Notes: generated from the sequence alone by a model not told the origin. Positions 8,239 through 17,664 are shown, counted from the stretch's first letter. The stretch: 41,309 nt of DNA from Anaerolineaceae bacterium (GCA_016927865.1 JAFGLU010000044.1:1-41309); one strand, 5' to 3'. Numbers and translations: made by a program.

Positions 8239-8838
8239 ATGGCTAAAGTGGATTTGCACGTACATTGCAGCGAACGTTCCGGTTGCGCGGTGACCCCTGA
8301 AGAAGAGCAAGTGAAGGCGGCTGTGGCGGCCGGTTTGGATGGGATTGTTTTTACTGATCATTACAAATTGCCGGATCCCCAGCGGTTGGCGGCGCTGAAT
8401 CGAAAGTATGCCCCGTTTAAAATATATGCGGGCATCGAGATCACCGCCGACGATGAAGATTGGCTGGTGATTGGGGTGCCGGATCCCGGTCTGGAACGAA
8501 TGGACTGGAAATACCCGGAATTGTATGCGTATGTGCGGGCGCGGGGTGGTTTCCTGGTACTGGCGCATCCTTTCCGCTATCGCCCCAAGATCCGCGCCGA
8601 CATTGACCGTTTTCCGCCGGACGCTATCGAAGTGCACTCTCACAACACCCCGCCCGCCTTTGAGGCCGAGATCCGGGCCATTGCCGCGCGGCTGGGATTG
8701 GCCTTGCTGACCAATTCGGATGCGCATGCGGCCAAGAGTTTGGGGGTGTATTTTAACGAGATCCCTGGCGTGCTGGATGGGGAAGCCGGGTTTGTGGAGC
8801 GTTTGTTTTTATTGAAGGATCGGCCTTATGGTAAATAA
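8239..8838 (+). CDS. PHP-domain metal-dependent phosphoesterase
   Basis: About 199 residues, a stand-alone PHP domain. The metal ligands are recognisable in order: DLHVHCSERSGC, FTDHY, LAHPFRY, EVHSHN and NSDAHA. Such short PHP proteins resemble YciV/TrpH-type phosphatases and act on nucleotides or phosphorylated metabolites; the substrate cannot be read from the sequence. The start at 8239 lies five bases past the upstream stop. The gene overlaps the start of the next membrane-protein gene by eleven bases. Confidence 0.85.
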   Translation: MAKVDLHVHCSERSGCAVTPEEEQVKAAVAAGLDGIVFTDHYKLPDPQRLAALNRKYAPFKIYAGIEITADDEDWLVIGVPDPGLERMDWKYPELYAYVRARGGFLVLAHPFRYRPKIRADIDRFPPDAIEVHSHNTPPAFEAEIRAIAARLGLALLTNSDAHAAKSLGVYFNEIPGVLDGEAGFVERLFLLKDRPYGK

Positions 8839-9373
8839 ACGATACACCGAGGATTATGAGAATATAGATGAAGTGGATGAGACCGGGCGCGAAAGCCGGA
8901 AAACGGTCTATCGTGGGAAATATTACGAGGTCGAGTTAGGTGAAGAGAAATTGATTCTCTTGAAAAAATTCTCCAGCGCAATTTTGGCCCTTCTTTGGTT
9001 GAACCACGTGGCCGGCGGATTTGTGGCTAATAGAGGCATGTATCAGTTTTATATTGCGCTGCCCTACGTGTTAGCGTTCTTGCCTCTTTTTTATATGGGG
9101 TTGGGTATTCTGCGTTTGCCAACCGAAAAACGCCTATACCGGCGAGATGAGATTGGGCTTTCGTTTGAACGGGCTAGAAAATCGGGCACTGCAGCGTTCA
9201 TCTTATTTGTTCTGGGCGTTGTTGGTGAAGTTATTTTTATGGTCTTTTTTGTAGATAGAGCCGCTTTACCTTTGGAATTCCTGTACCTGGCAACCGCCTC
9301 CGTCTCAGCAATTGGGGGTTTCTTCTTTGTTCGCCGATACAAAGCCGTCCAAATCAACGAACAAGAGGCGTAA
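8828..9373 (+). CDS. Hypothetical membrane protein
   Basis: No family is recognised. The 181-residue protein has a charged acidic N-terminus (about 1-50, rich in D, E, R and Y) followed by about four hydrophobic segments (around 56-75, 80-98, 118-138 and 145-162) and a short charged tail. Its ATG lies inside the end of the PHP gene, so translation is probably coupled. A membrane anchor or small sensor is possible but not shown. Confidence 0.7.
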   Translation: MVNKRYTEDYENIDEVDETGRESRKTVYRGKYYEVELGEEKLILLKKFSSAILALLWLNHVAGGFVANRGMYQFYIALPYVLAFLPLFYMGLGILRLPTEKRLYRRDEIGLSFERARKSGTAAFILFVLGVVGEVIFMVFFVDRAALPLEFLYLATASVSAIGGFFFVRRYKAVQINEQEA

Positions 9374-9440
9374 TTTCCAGTGGTTTGTCACATTTTCTGG
9401 TAATAAATCCCGCTATTTGTACCGAGACAGGCTTGTCAAC

Positions 9441-9469
9441 TTGCGTGATTAGTGGAAAGCGGTTAAAAT
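9441..9469 (+). promoter_or_regulatory. Promoter of the peptide importer operon
   Basis: TTGCGT (9441-9446), a 17-base spacer and TAAAAT (9464-9469) lie about 50 bases before the start. The gene also has a near-perfect ribosome-binding site TAAAGGAGG (9507-9515), six bases from the ATG, consistent with high expression of a binding protein. Confidence 0.65.
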
Positions 9470-9521
9470 TGTGGAACAGTGTGGGATACCGTGTCCCCAT
9501 AAATCCTAAAGGAGGATTGTA

Positions 9522-12068
9522 ATGTCCAAGTATATGTCCAAAGTGTTTTCGGTGCTTCTGGTCGCCGTGTTTGTGCTCAGCGCATGCACAGCCCCGGTAG
9601 TAGAAACACCCGCGCCTGAAGCACCCGCTGCAACGGATGCTCCGGCGCCTACTAAGGCCCCCGAGGCTACTAAAGCCCCGGAGCCCACTGCGGTCCCGAC
9701 GGAAGTCCCCTTCCCGGAACAGCCGTTTGGCGAGAATCTGCCAACCGCGCCTACGATTGACACGCCGCTCGTAGTTGCGTACCAGGATTTCTCGCAGAAG
9801 TTCAGCCCGTTCTTCGCTGATACGGGTTATGACAATGATGTTGCCGGCATGACGCAGATTTCTCTGCTGACGACCGACCGCGTTGGCGGTATCATCTTCA
9901 ATGCAATCGAAGGTGAAACCGTTGAGTACAATGGCACCCCGTATCTGTACAAGGGCGCCGCGGACACCAAGGTCGAGTATGACGAAGCTTCAGACACCAC
10001 CAAGTATACTGCCCGCCTCCGCGTTGGCATGAAGTTCTCGGATGGCACGCCTGTGACCGCTGATGACGTCATCTTCACCTATTACACCTTCCTCGATCCT
10101 TCCTACGTTGGTTCAACCTCGTTGGGTTCCTATGACATCGTCGGTTTGAAAGACTACCAGACGCAGACCACCAGCGATGTGTACACCAAGTACAGCGATA
10201 TGGCCGCCGCGATCCTCGCAGCCGGTGCCGACCACGAGTGGGCCGAAGGCGACGCCTGGACCAAGGAACAGCAGGATGACTTCTGGACCCGCCTCAAGGA
10301 CGAATGGATGCGGGACGTTCAGGGCATTGTTGACTACGTCAACGCCAATTATCTCGATGCTTATGGCGAAGAGATCATGGGCGTTCCCCCTGCCGACATT
10401 TCCGCAAACGAAGGCCTGCAGATTGCCTTTGGTATGGCTCTGTGGGGATTTGGCGAAGTGGTGGACGGTAAGTTCGTGACTTCCGTTTCTGAGACCACCT
10501 ACGACCTGGTCACTGAATTCCCCACCGTCGAAGACTACTACATGGAAACCTACACCGCCTACGCTGGCGACCCCGTGGAATATGCCTCGGTTGAGTCCGC
10601 TAACGGCACCGACGTGTTGGGCAACGTGAACTCCGCGTTCATTGGCTACTGGGGTCCCCTGGATGAGTCGATGGGCGGCGAAGGCGTTCCGAACATCGCC
10701 GGCATCAAGAAGCTGGATGATTACACCGTGGAAGTGACCGTGAACGGTTTCTCGGCACCCGCTGTGTATTCGATCCTCGGCATCAATGTCACCCCGCTGC
10801 ACTACTACGGCGACGTGGCCAAATACGACTACGAGAACAACATGTTCGGCTTTGACTTTGGCGACCTGTCCAAGCAGCAAAGCCTGACCGCCACCCCCAT
10901 GGGCGCTGGCGCGTACAAGTTTATCAAGTATGACAACCGTGTTGTTTACTTCGAAGCCAACGAGTTCTACTATCGTGGCTGCCCGAAGATTGCGGAAATC
11001 CAGTTCAAGGAAACCGCTGCCGCCGAGGTTGCCTCTGCGGTTCAGACCGGCACCGCCGATGGCGGCGAAATGACCGGTTCGCGCACTCGCTTCGAAGAGG
11101 TTGCTTCCTACAACTCCAATGGCGAGATCACCGGCGATAAGATCACCACGAGCAAAGTCGACAACCTCGGCTACGGCTACGCTGGTATCAATGCCGACAC
11201 CGTGAACGTTGCTGGCGATCCTGGCTCCGATGCTTCCAAGAACCTGCGCAAGGGTCTCGGCACCATCCTGGCTGTGTACCGCGACGTGGCTATCGATAGC
11301 TACTACGGCGAAGCCGCTTCGGTTATCAACTACCCAATCTCCAACACCTCTTGGGCTGCTCCTCAGCCGACCGACGAGGACTACAAAGTCGCTTTCTCGA
11401 CGGATGTTGCCGGTACCCCGATCTACACCGCCGAAATGACCCCCGAAGAGAAGTACGCCGCTGCTGAGCAGGCCGCTTTGGGCTTCTTCGAGGCCGCTGG
11501 CTTCACCGTTGAAGGTGGCAAGCTGACCGCTGCCCCTGAAGGCGCCAAGCTGAGCTACGAAGTGATCGTTCCTGGTGGCGGTACGGGTGACCACCCGGCG
11601 TTCGCCATCCTGACCGGTGCGCAGGGTTCCCTGGCCAACATCGGCATGGAACTCAAGATCAACGACCCGGCGGATGCCAACATCCTGTGGGACGCTTTGG
11701 ATGCCGGTACGCAGGAATTGTGGACTGCTGCTTGGGGCGCCACCATCGATCCTGACATGTACCAGGTCTATCACAGCTCCGGCGTTGTGGGTGAGGGTGG
11801 CTCTGACTCGAACCACTATCACATTCGCGATGCCGCGCTTGATCAGTTGATCCTCGACGCCCGCAAGAGCGACGACCAGAACTACCGCAAGGCGATCTAC
11901 AAGCAGGCCCTGGACATCATCATTGACTGGGCGGTTGAAATTCCGACCTATCAGCGCCAGAACTCTGTGATCTTCAGCACCGAGCGCATGAATATCGACA
12001 CCATCACCCCCGATATCACGACCTTCTGGGGTTGGATGAACGATATTGAACTGATTGAGATGCGGTAA
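9522..12068 (+). CDS. Peptide ABC transporter substrate-binding lipoprotein
   Basis: An 848-residue extracytoplasmic binding protein of the SBP_bac_5 (OppA/DppA) family. A signal peptide ends in the lipobox LSAC (Cys22), so it is a lipoprotein; a linker of proline, alanine and threonine (about 24-65) follows. Family features include LRVGMKFSDGTPVTADDVIFTY, MGAGAYKFIKYDN and, near the end, LDIIIDWAVEIPTYQRQN. It is much longer than the usual 500-600 residues, with extra sequence around residues 200-380. Codon use is strongly biased to C- and G-ending codons compared with neighbours, a sign of high expression, which also produces long antisense open frames. It captures oligopeptides for the permease genes that follow. 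Confidence 0.92.
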   Translation: MSKYMSKVFSVLLVAVFVLSACTAPVVETPAPEAPAATDAPAPTKAPEATKAPEPTAVPTEVPFPEQPFGENLPTAPTIDTPLVVAYQDFSQKFSPFFADTGYDNDVAGMTQISLLTTDRVGGIIFNAIEGETVEYNGTPYLYKGAADTKVEYDEASDTTKYTARLRVGMKFSDGTPVTADDVIFTYYTFLDPSYVGSTSLGSYDIVGLKDYQTQTTSDVYTKYSDMAAAILAAGADHEWAEGDAWTKEQQDDFWTRLKDEWMRDVQGIVDYVNANYLDAYGEEIMGVPPADISANEGLQIAFGMALWGFGEVVDGKFVTSVSETTYDLVTEFPTVEDYYMETYTAYAGDPVEYASVESANGTDVLGNVNSAFIGYWGPLDESMGGEGVPNIAGIKKLDDYTVEVTVNGFSAPAVYSILGINVTPLHYYGDVAKYDYENNMFGFDFGDLSKQQSLTATPMGAGAYKFIKYDNRVVYFEANEFYYRGCPKIAEIQFKETAAAEVASAVQTGTADGGEMTGSRTRFEEVASYNSNGEITGDKITTSKVDNLGYGYAGINADTVNVAGDPGSDASKNLRKGLGTILAVYRDVAIDSYYGEAASVINYPISNTSWAAPQPTDEDYKVAFSTDVAGTPIYTAEMTPEEKYAAAEQAALGFFEAAGFTVEGGKLTAAPEGAKLSYEVIVPGGGTGDHPAFAILTGAQGSLANIGMELKINDPADANILWDALDAGTQELWTAAWGATIDPDMYQVYHSSGVVGEGGSDSNHYHIRDAALDQLILDARKSDDQNYRKAIYKQALDIIIDWAVEIPTYQRQNSVIFSTERMNIDTITPDITTFWGWMNDIELIEMR

Positions 12069-12099
12069 TTGATCCGGATCAGTATCGAGTAAGTAATAA

Positions 12100-12135
12100 A
12101 AATTGTGAGCCCACCTGCGGGTGGGCTCACAATTT
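12100..12135 (+). terminator. Hairpin between binding-protein and permease genes
   Basis: Perfect 16-bp arms (12100-12115 and 12120-12135) with a TGCG loop, 32 bases after the binding-protein stop. Such hairpins often stabilise the upstream mRNA or partly terminate, giving more binding protein than permease. No long T-run follows. Confidence 0.7.
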
Positions 12136-12387
12136 CAGACTAACTTCGTCGAATCTTTAAAAGACAGCGCTAGATGGAATCTCTGAGGGGCATAGCGACG
12201 CTTTACCGGTGTTTTCGTTGTGTTGTCCCCTTAGCGGGTATCATCCTTACTGAAGCAAAGTTCATTGTCTCCCTGAATTGAGTTTGCATCTTGCGCCATA
12301 AGGCCAGTACCGGTTGTCAACGGTTAGGCCGTCCAATGCTCAGGTTTGTTATCCGATCCTTGTGACAGAAGAGGAAAAAGGATTGAT
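12136..12387 (+). other. Intergenic leader before the permease genes
   Basis: About 250 bases without a gene. A second promoter for the permease part of the operon could lie here, but no pair of hexamers with normal spacing is convincing. Several short self-complementary stretches are visible; no known RNA class is recognised. Confidence 0.3.
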
Positions 12388-13377
12388 ATGCGTAATTTTA
12401 TTCTAAGGAGACTTTTTCTCGGTATATTCATCACGTTCTTTGGAGCGATGGTGGTATATACTGTTATTCGAAGTCTGCCCACCTCGTATGTTGAGGCGGT
12501 TGCGCGACAGAGAGCCAGCAACCCCTTGAGTACCAAAACTTATCAAGAATGGCTGGATCAACTGAATGAGGTGTATAAGCTCGACGTTGGCATTATCCCC
12601 GGCTTTTTTGGTTGGATGGGGAATGCTGTTCAGGGAGATTTTGGTGAATCCTGGCACTTTGGCATCCCGGTTACTGAAAAATTCAGCCAGGTAATTTGGT
12701 ACTCGATCATTATCAATGTCATCACCTTCTTTGTGCAAATATTCATTTCCATACCATTAGGAAATCTTGCGGCACAAAAGCAATACAGTAAAACAGATTA
12801 CGCCATCACAGTGTTTGCTTTGATGGGCATTTCATTGCCGACGTTCTTTCTGGCAACGATCTTGAAATATGTGTTCTCCATCAAACTGGGCTGGTTTGAT
12901 CTTTATGGGCTGACTGGCAGGTTCCATACCTCCATGACCCCCATCCAACAAACGTTTGACATCGCATATCACATGGTGCTGCCGATTGTCACCTTGACCA
13001 TGTTGTCTATCGGCGGGCTCATGCGCTATACCCGCACGAACATGCTTGAGGTGTTGAACTCAGATTACATCCGTACCGCTCGGGCAAAAGGGTTGTCGGA
13101 GCGAGTGGTCATTAATAAGCACGCATTCCGGAACACGATGATCCCCCTGGTTTCATACATGAGCTACCTTATACCATCGATGTTTGGCGGATCGCTCATC
13201 ACCGAAACGTTGTTTCAGATTCCCGGCATTGGCTATATTTCTTATCAGGCCATTCTACGTGGCGATATTCCCTTTGCCATGTTCTATACAACCTTCCTGA
13301 TTCTTCTAACACAAATCAGTCTCATTATTGCAGACATCATGTATGCAGTGGTAGACCCGCGTGTTCGAGCTAATTAA
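12388..13377 (+). CDS. Peptide ABC transporter permease, OppB/DppB type
   Basis: About 329 residues with six membrane helices, beginning MRNFILRRLFLGIFITFFGAM. The permease coupling loop is seen in YIRTARAKGLSERVVINKHAFRNTMIPLVS, and the end has the family phrase PGIGYISYQAILRGDIP. ATG 12388 is preferred, with AAGGA just upstream; an in-frame ATG at 12346 lacks one. It forms the channel with the C-type permease that starts 11 bases after its stop. Confidence 0.93.
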   Translation: MRNFILRRLFLGIFITFFGAMVVYTVIRSLPTSYVEAVARQRASNPLSTKTYQEWLDQLNEVYKLDVGIIPGFFGWMGNAVQGDFGESWHFGIPVTEKFSQVIWYSIIINVITFFVQIFISIPLGNLAAQKQYSKTDYAITVFALMGISLPTFFLATILKYVFSIKLGWFDLYGLTGRFHTSMTPIQQTFDIAYHMVLPIVTLTMLSIGGLMRYTRTNMLEVLNSDYIRTARAKGLSERVVINKHAFRNTMIPLVSYMSYLIPSMFGGSLITETLFQIPGIGYISYQAILRGDIPFAMFYTTFLILLTQISLIIADIMYAVVDPRVRAN

Positions 13378-13388
13378 TGGAGTTGTAA

Positions 13389-15146
13389 ATGACTGACCTG
13401 GAAAAAATGAATCAGAAGTTTGAAGAGGAAGTTGCGCCTGGCGGAAATGGCGAAGAAATGAAGCTTGACGACACCCGACGCGTCAAGGTCCTTTCTCCAG
13501 GCATGATGGTGTTCAAGCGTTTTATCCGCAACGATCTTGCGGTGGTCGGTTTTGGCATCTTGCTGTTCATGTTCATCTTTGCTTTCTTAGGCCCTGTGTT
13601 TTCGCCTCACGAACAAACCCAGGTGTTCAAAGGAATTGGCAGCATGACGAAAGATTATGCGGGCGCTACCTACAACACGGAACTACGCTATACAATTGCC
13701 GAAGGCCAAAGTTTTGACAGTGCGGCGCGGGCCCAGTTCTTGCTGGCTTTGGGCAAGGAACAAGAAACCTTCACCGTTGGCGACAAAGTATTTTATTATG
13801 TCAGTGAAGGCGAGGGGACCTACCGCATCCTGAAACTCGACACTGTGGGAACTGTGCTGGTAGGTGTTTTCAAGACCTCGCCTGGTGTTACTGCGCCTGA
13901 CGGCTTGGTTGAAGCGTATGAAGCTGCGGCGGACAATAAAGAGACCAGTTTCACCCTGGATGGGGTGGTTTATCGCATTACCAAGAGCGGAAAAGCTGCG
14001 CAAATTTCGACAGAGCAGGATGTTGCTTTAGCATCTCTCAATGTATACGATGCTTACACCCAGACCAATGAGAGTGTGGTTGCCTCCTATGATTTCCGCC
14101 TGGCCAGCGCACTCGCGCTGAAAGATGAAATAGAATCGTTCGATTTGAACGGTCAAACCTTTTCAATTCACATGGATGAGGGCAAGGCTACTGTTCAGGA
14201 TAGCTCGGGCGCTGAATATGCGGAAATTTCGTCGATTATCGTAAATCCGTTGGACCAATCGATTTTCCTCTCGATGGATTTTAAGTCACAGGTTCGCGAA
14301 GCGATCGATAATGGAATCCAACGCTTTTCGTTCATGGAAGATAACGGCGAAGAGGTTGAGTACATCATCAACCGTGTCAACACCACTTTTAATATTAAAC
14401 GCGAAACCCCCACTGAGTTGATTCGCGCCTATGAGAGTCCCTCTGCCAGCCATTGGTTAGGCTTAGATAGCAACGGCATGGACGTGATGACCCGCTTGAT
14501 GCACGGCGGGCAGGTCTCCTTGCTGGTTGGCTTCGTGGTGATTTTCATCGAGGTGTTCATCGGCATTATTGTTGGCGGCATCTCGGGCTATTTTGGCGGC
14601 GGGATCGACACAGCTTTAATGCGTTTTGTGGATCTTTTCAACAGTATCCCCTTCCTCCCAATGGTATTGATCTTTGGCTCGGTGATGGATACCCTGGAGG
14701 TTGACCCGATGGCCAGAATTTTCTTGTTGATGATTGTGTTGGGGCTTCTGGGTTGGACGGGTGTCGCCCGTGTGGTGCGCGGACAAATTCTCTCCCTCCG
14801 CGAGCAGGATTTCATGGTGGCCACCGAGGCAACGGGCATTCGCACCAGCCGGAGAATCTTCAAGCACCTGGTGCCCAATGTGATGCCGATCTTGATTGTG
14901 CAGGCGACGGCGGGTTTGGGCGGAATTATCATCACCGAGGCTACGCTGGGCTTCTTGGGACTGGGTGTCAAATACCCGTTGGCTTCCTGGGGCAGCATTA
15001 TCAATGCCGCTTCTGAAGCCCACGTGATGACCAACTACTGGTTTATGTGGATACCCGCTGGCCTGTTGATCCTCTTGACTGTGCTGGGTTTCAACTTTGT
15101 TGGTGACGGACTTCGGGACGCATACGATCCGAAGATGAAACGGTAG
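13389..15146 (+). CDS. Peptide ABC transporter permease, OppC type, with large insertion
   Basis: A 585-residue permease; usual OppC proteins have about 300. The first membrane helix (about 48-68) is followed by about 275 extra residues (about 75-350) that should lie outside the membrane, before HWLGLDSNGMDVMTRLMHG resumes the canonical domain with five helices. The EAA-type loop is ATEATGIRTSRRIFKHLVPNV. The insertion contains four degenerate units: a helix followed by a beta hairpin beginning ETFTVGDKVFYY (about 126), ETSFTLDGVVYRI (about 185), ESFDLNGQTFSI (about 249) and QRFSFMEDNGEEVEYI (about 311), a period of about 59-64 residues. The insertion may dock the large binding protein or the peptide; this is inference. 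Confidence 0.92.
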   Translation: MTDLEKMNQKFEEEVAPGGNGEEMKLDDTRRVKVLSPGMMVFKRFIRNDLAVVGFGILLFMFIFAFLGPVFSPHEQTQVFKGIGSMTKDYAGATYNTELRYTIAEGQSFDSAARAQFLLALGKEQETFTVGDKVFYYVSEGEGTYRILKLDTVGTVLVGVFKTSPGVTAPDGLVEAYEAAADNKETSFTLDGVVYRITKSGKAAQISTEQDVALASLNVYDAYTQTNESVVASYDFRLASALALKDEIESFDLNGQTFSIHMDEGKATVQDSSGAEYAEISSIIVNPLDQSIFLSMDFKSQVREAIDNGIQRFSFMEDNGEEVEYIINRVNTTFNIKRETPTELIRAYESPSASHWLGLDSNGMDVMTRLMHGGQVSLLVGFVVIFIEVFIGIIVGGISGYFGGGIDTALMRFVDLFNSIPFLPMVLIFGSVMDTLEVDPMARIFLLMIVLGLLGWTGVARVVRGQILSLREQDFMVATEATGIRTSRRIFKHLVPNVMPILIVQATAGLGGIIITEATLGFLGLGVKYPLASWGSIINAASEAHVMTNYWFMWIPAGLLILLTVLGFNFVGDGLRDAYDPKMKR

Positions 15147-15155
15147 AGGATGATT

Positions 15156-16343
15156 ATGAATACAGATAAGCGAACAATCATCGATAGGATCAATTCCAAG
15201 AACAAACCGAAGGACGTGAATCATATTTCTGCGCGGGAACTGGCGAAAATCACGCGCGAGAACCGTCGGATTGTGGATGCGCTTGAAAAGGATCGCACCC
15301 GAAGGAATGTGCCTGAAGCAGAATATCTGACCACCATGAAGGACAAAGACAATGTGGTGGAGTTTGATAATTTGCACACCTATTTCTTTACCGACATTGG
15401 CACGGTGAAAGCCGTCGACGGTGTGTCTTTTGAAATTCCCAAGGGAAAAACGGTTGGCGTGGTGGGAGAATCGGGCTGTGGCAAGTCGGTGACTTCTTTG
15501 TCGCTGATGCAGCTTTTGCAACGACCGCAAGGTCAAATTGTTGAAGGCGCCATTCGCTTTGACTCTGGCGAGAAGGTCTATGACATTTCCAAAACGCCAA
15601 TGCAGGTGATGGAGACCATTAGGGGCAGCAAGATCTCCATGATTTTTCAGGAGCCGATGACGAGCCTCAATCCGGTTTTTCGCATTGGGGACCAAATTGA
15701 CGAGGTGGTCAAGCTGCACATTCCCTACCTGAACGAAGCGCAGGTCAAAGATGTGTCGCTGAAAATGATTGACCTGGTGGGCATTGCCAACGGCACCGGC
15801 GTTTATAGCATGTACCCTCACCAGCTTTCGGGTGGAATGCGCCAGCGCATCATGATTGCGATGGCACTGGCTTGTAACCCGAAATTGATCATTGCCGATG
15901 AGCCTACTACAGCCCTGGACGTGACAATCCAAGCCCAAATTCTCGATCTTTTACGCAACTTGAAGAACGAGATTAATTCGAGCATCATGCTCATCACCCA
16001 TGATCTGGGTGTGATCGCAGAGATGGCTGATTTTGTCGTAGTGATGTATGCCGGGCGCATTGTGGAAAAGGGTACGGCGTTGGAAGTGTTCCACAACCCG
16101 CTCCATCCTTACACTTTAGGCCTGATGCGTTCCAAGCCGGCGATCAATCGGGCTGTTGACCGCCTGTATAGTATTCCCGGCACCGTGCCGAATCCCATTA
16201 ACATGCCTAATTATTGTTATTTTAGGGATCGTTGCGAATTCCGCATGCCGGTATGTGATGGCGAATATCCCAAGGAAGTATATGTGAGCAAAACTCACAT
16301 GGTTACTTGCTATCGCAGCATTCCTGAACATTTAGAGGAATAA
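15156..16343 (+). CDS. Peptide ABC transporter ATPase, OppD/DppD type
   Basis: About 395 residues. The ATPase core has Walker A GESGCGKS, the Q-loop phrase FQEPMTSLNPVF, signature LSGGMRQR and Walker B LIIADEPTTALD. An extra charged N-terminal stretch of about 65 residues precedes the core, which is not typical. The C-terminal oligopeptide-transporter domain has the cysteine pattern CYFRDRC...C...C seen in DppD-type subunits, where it can hold an iron-sulfur cluster in some structures. ATG 15156 fits AGAGGA better than the ATG at 15150. It powers uptake together with the next gene. Confidence 0.94.
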   Translation: MNTDKRTIIDRINSKNKPKDVNHISARELAKITRENRRIVDALEKDRTRRNVPEAEYLTTMKDKDNVVEFDNLHTYFFTDIGTVKAVDGVSFEIPKGKTVGVVGESGCGKSVTSLSLMQLLQRPQGQIVEGAIRFDSGEKVYDISKTPMQVMETIRGSKISMIFQEPMTSLNPVFRIGDQIDEVVKLHIPYLNEAQVKDVSLKMIDLVGIANGTGVYSMYPHQLSGGMRQRIMIAMALACNPKLIIADEPTTALDVTIQAQILDLLRNLKNEINSSIMLITHDLGVIAEMADFVVVMYAGRIVEKGTALEVFHNPLHPYTLGLMRSKPAINRAVDRLYSIPGTVPNPINMPNYCYFRDRCEFRMPVCDGEYPKEVYVSKTHMVTCYRSIPEHLEE

Positions 16344-16346
16344 GAC

Positions 16347-17342
16347 ATGGAACAGAGAATCCATGAGGCGAAAAATAATGATTTGGTCCTTGAGATCAAG
16401 GACCTGAAGCAATATTTCCCCATCAAGGCTGGTTTGATGCAGCGGGTGGTTGGGCATGTCAAAGCAGTGGACGGCGTCAGCTTTGAAATTTACCGCGGCA
16501 AGACGATGGGGCTGGTGGGAGAATCGGGTTGTGGAAAAACAACCATCGGAAAAACGATCTTGCGTTTGAACGAAAAAACGAGCGGCGACGTTCTGTTTTT
16601 AGGGCAAGACGTATATTCGCTTTCCAAGAAGCAACTGCGCGCGGTTCGCCCGAAAATGCAGATCATTTTTCAGGATCCATATTCGAGCCTTTCACCCCGG
16701 TTGCCGGTGAGCGAAATCATTGGCGAGGCGGTCAAAGAGCACAACATTGTGCCGTCGAGAGAATTTGACGATCATATCGATTCGGTGATGAAGGCTTGCG
16801 GCCTTCAGCCGTATCACAAGGACCGTTATCCGCACGAGTTTTCGGGTGGACAGCGTCAAAGAATTTGCATTGCCAGGGCGCTGGCGCTCAATCCCTCGTT
16901 TGTGGTGTGCGACGAGCCGGTTTCGGCGTTGGATGTGTCGATCCAGGCGCAGATCATCAACCTGCTGAAAGATTTGCAGGAGCAGTTCCAGCTTACTTAT
17001 CTGTTCATTTCCCATGACCTATCTGTGGTCGAGCATATTTCGGACCATGTTGGCGTGATGTATCTGGGCACTCTGGTGGAATATGGCACTAAAGAGCTTA
17101 TCTTCAAGAATCCGCTGCATCCCTACACCCAGGCTTTATTGAGCGCTGCGCCGGTTCCCGATCCGGCGTATAAGATGAACCGGATCATTCTGGAAGGCAG
17201 CATCCCCTCTCCGGCCAACCCGCCCTCAGGCTGCAAATTCCACACCCGTTGCAGAGAACGCATGGAGATTTGCAAGACCGTTGTGCCCCAGCCCAAGGAA
17301 GTGGAACCGGGGCACCGGGTGGTTTGTCACCTGTTTAATTAG
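16347..17342 (+). CDS. Peptide ABC transporter ATPase, OppF/DppF type
   Basis: 331 residues, the second ATPase of the importer. Walker A GESGCGKTT, Q-loop FQDPYSSLSPR, signature FSGGQRQR and Walker B FVVCDEPVSALD are all intact, and the C-terminal domain has the cysteine motif CKFHTRCRERMEIC. It starts three bases after the OppD stop. OppD and OppF form the heterodimeric motor of the permease pair. Confidence 0.95.
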   Translation: MEQRIHEAKNNDLVLEIKDLKQYFPIKAGLMQRVVGHVKAVDGVSFEIYRGKTMGLVGESGCGKTTIGKTILRLNEKTSGDVLFLGQDVYSLSKKQLRAVRPKMQIIFQDPYSSLSPRLPVSEIIGEAVKEHNIVPSREFDDHIDSVMKACGLQPYHKDRYPHEFSGGQRQRICIARALALNPSFVVCDEPVSALDVSIQAQIINLLKDLQEQFQLTYLFISHDLSVVEHISDHVGVMYLGTLVEYGTKELIFKNPLHPYTQALLSAAPVPDPAYKMNRIILEGSIPSPANPPSGCKFHTRCRERMEICKTVVPQPKEVEPGHRVVCHLFN

Positions 17343-17358
17343 GAAGGGTGTTAGTCAT

Positions 17359-17622
17359 ATGGCGAAACAACCGAAACAATACGACGATGATGATGGTCGC
17401 GTGATCTGCAACATGGATGTACCGGGGACGCCCTGGTATAACAAACGTGTTGCGCGCGAACAGAAGGCTGCGAGCCGGGTAAATTATGCCCCCTCTATCA
17501 CCCAATCTGAAGCACGGCGATATACATTTCATTCTGTGCTGGCTGGGTTGACGGTTGCGGGGGTGTTTTCGCTCACCTGGGTGCTTTTTGTTTTGTTTTG
17601 TACGCTAATCTGGTTCCGGTAA
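17359..17622 (+). CDS. Small single-pass membrane protein at the end of the importer operon
   Basis: An 87-residue protein starting at ATG 17359, 16 bases past the OppF stop, with GGAAGGG upstream. It has an acidic N-terminal motif YDDDDGRVICNMDVPGTPWY, a basic middle region and one hydrophobic helix (about 59-85). Similar short proteins with a DDGR-N-M-G-PWY N-terminus and one helix are, from memory, found in Clostridia; this was not checked. Co-transcription suggests an accessory role at the importer membrane complex, but no function is known. Confidence 0.75.
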   Translation: MAKQPKQYDDDDGRVICNMDVPGTPWYNKRVAREQKAASRVNYAPSITQSEARRYTFHSVLAGLTVAGVFSLTWVLFVLFCTLIWFR

Positions 17623-17664
17623 AAGTTAAACAGGGGGCGTAAGGCCCAATGAGAATTTGCGGAT

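Noticed and set aside
10113-11822. Open frame of 569 codons on the minus strand inside the binding-protein gene
   Set aside because: It is an antisense shadow created by the strong codon bias of the plus-strand gene; the product has no recognisable domain and no ribosome-binding site.
14616-15938. Open frame of 440 codons on the minus strand across oppC and oppD
   Set aside because: Antisense to two clear ABC transporter genes, with low-complexity His/Gln/Arg-rich translation and no start signal.
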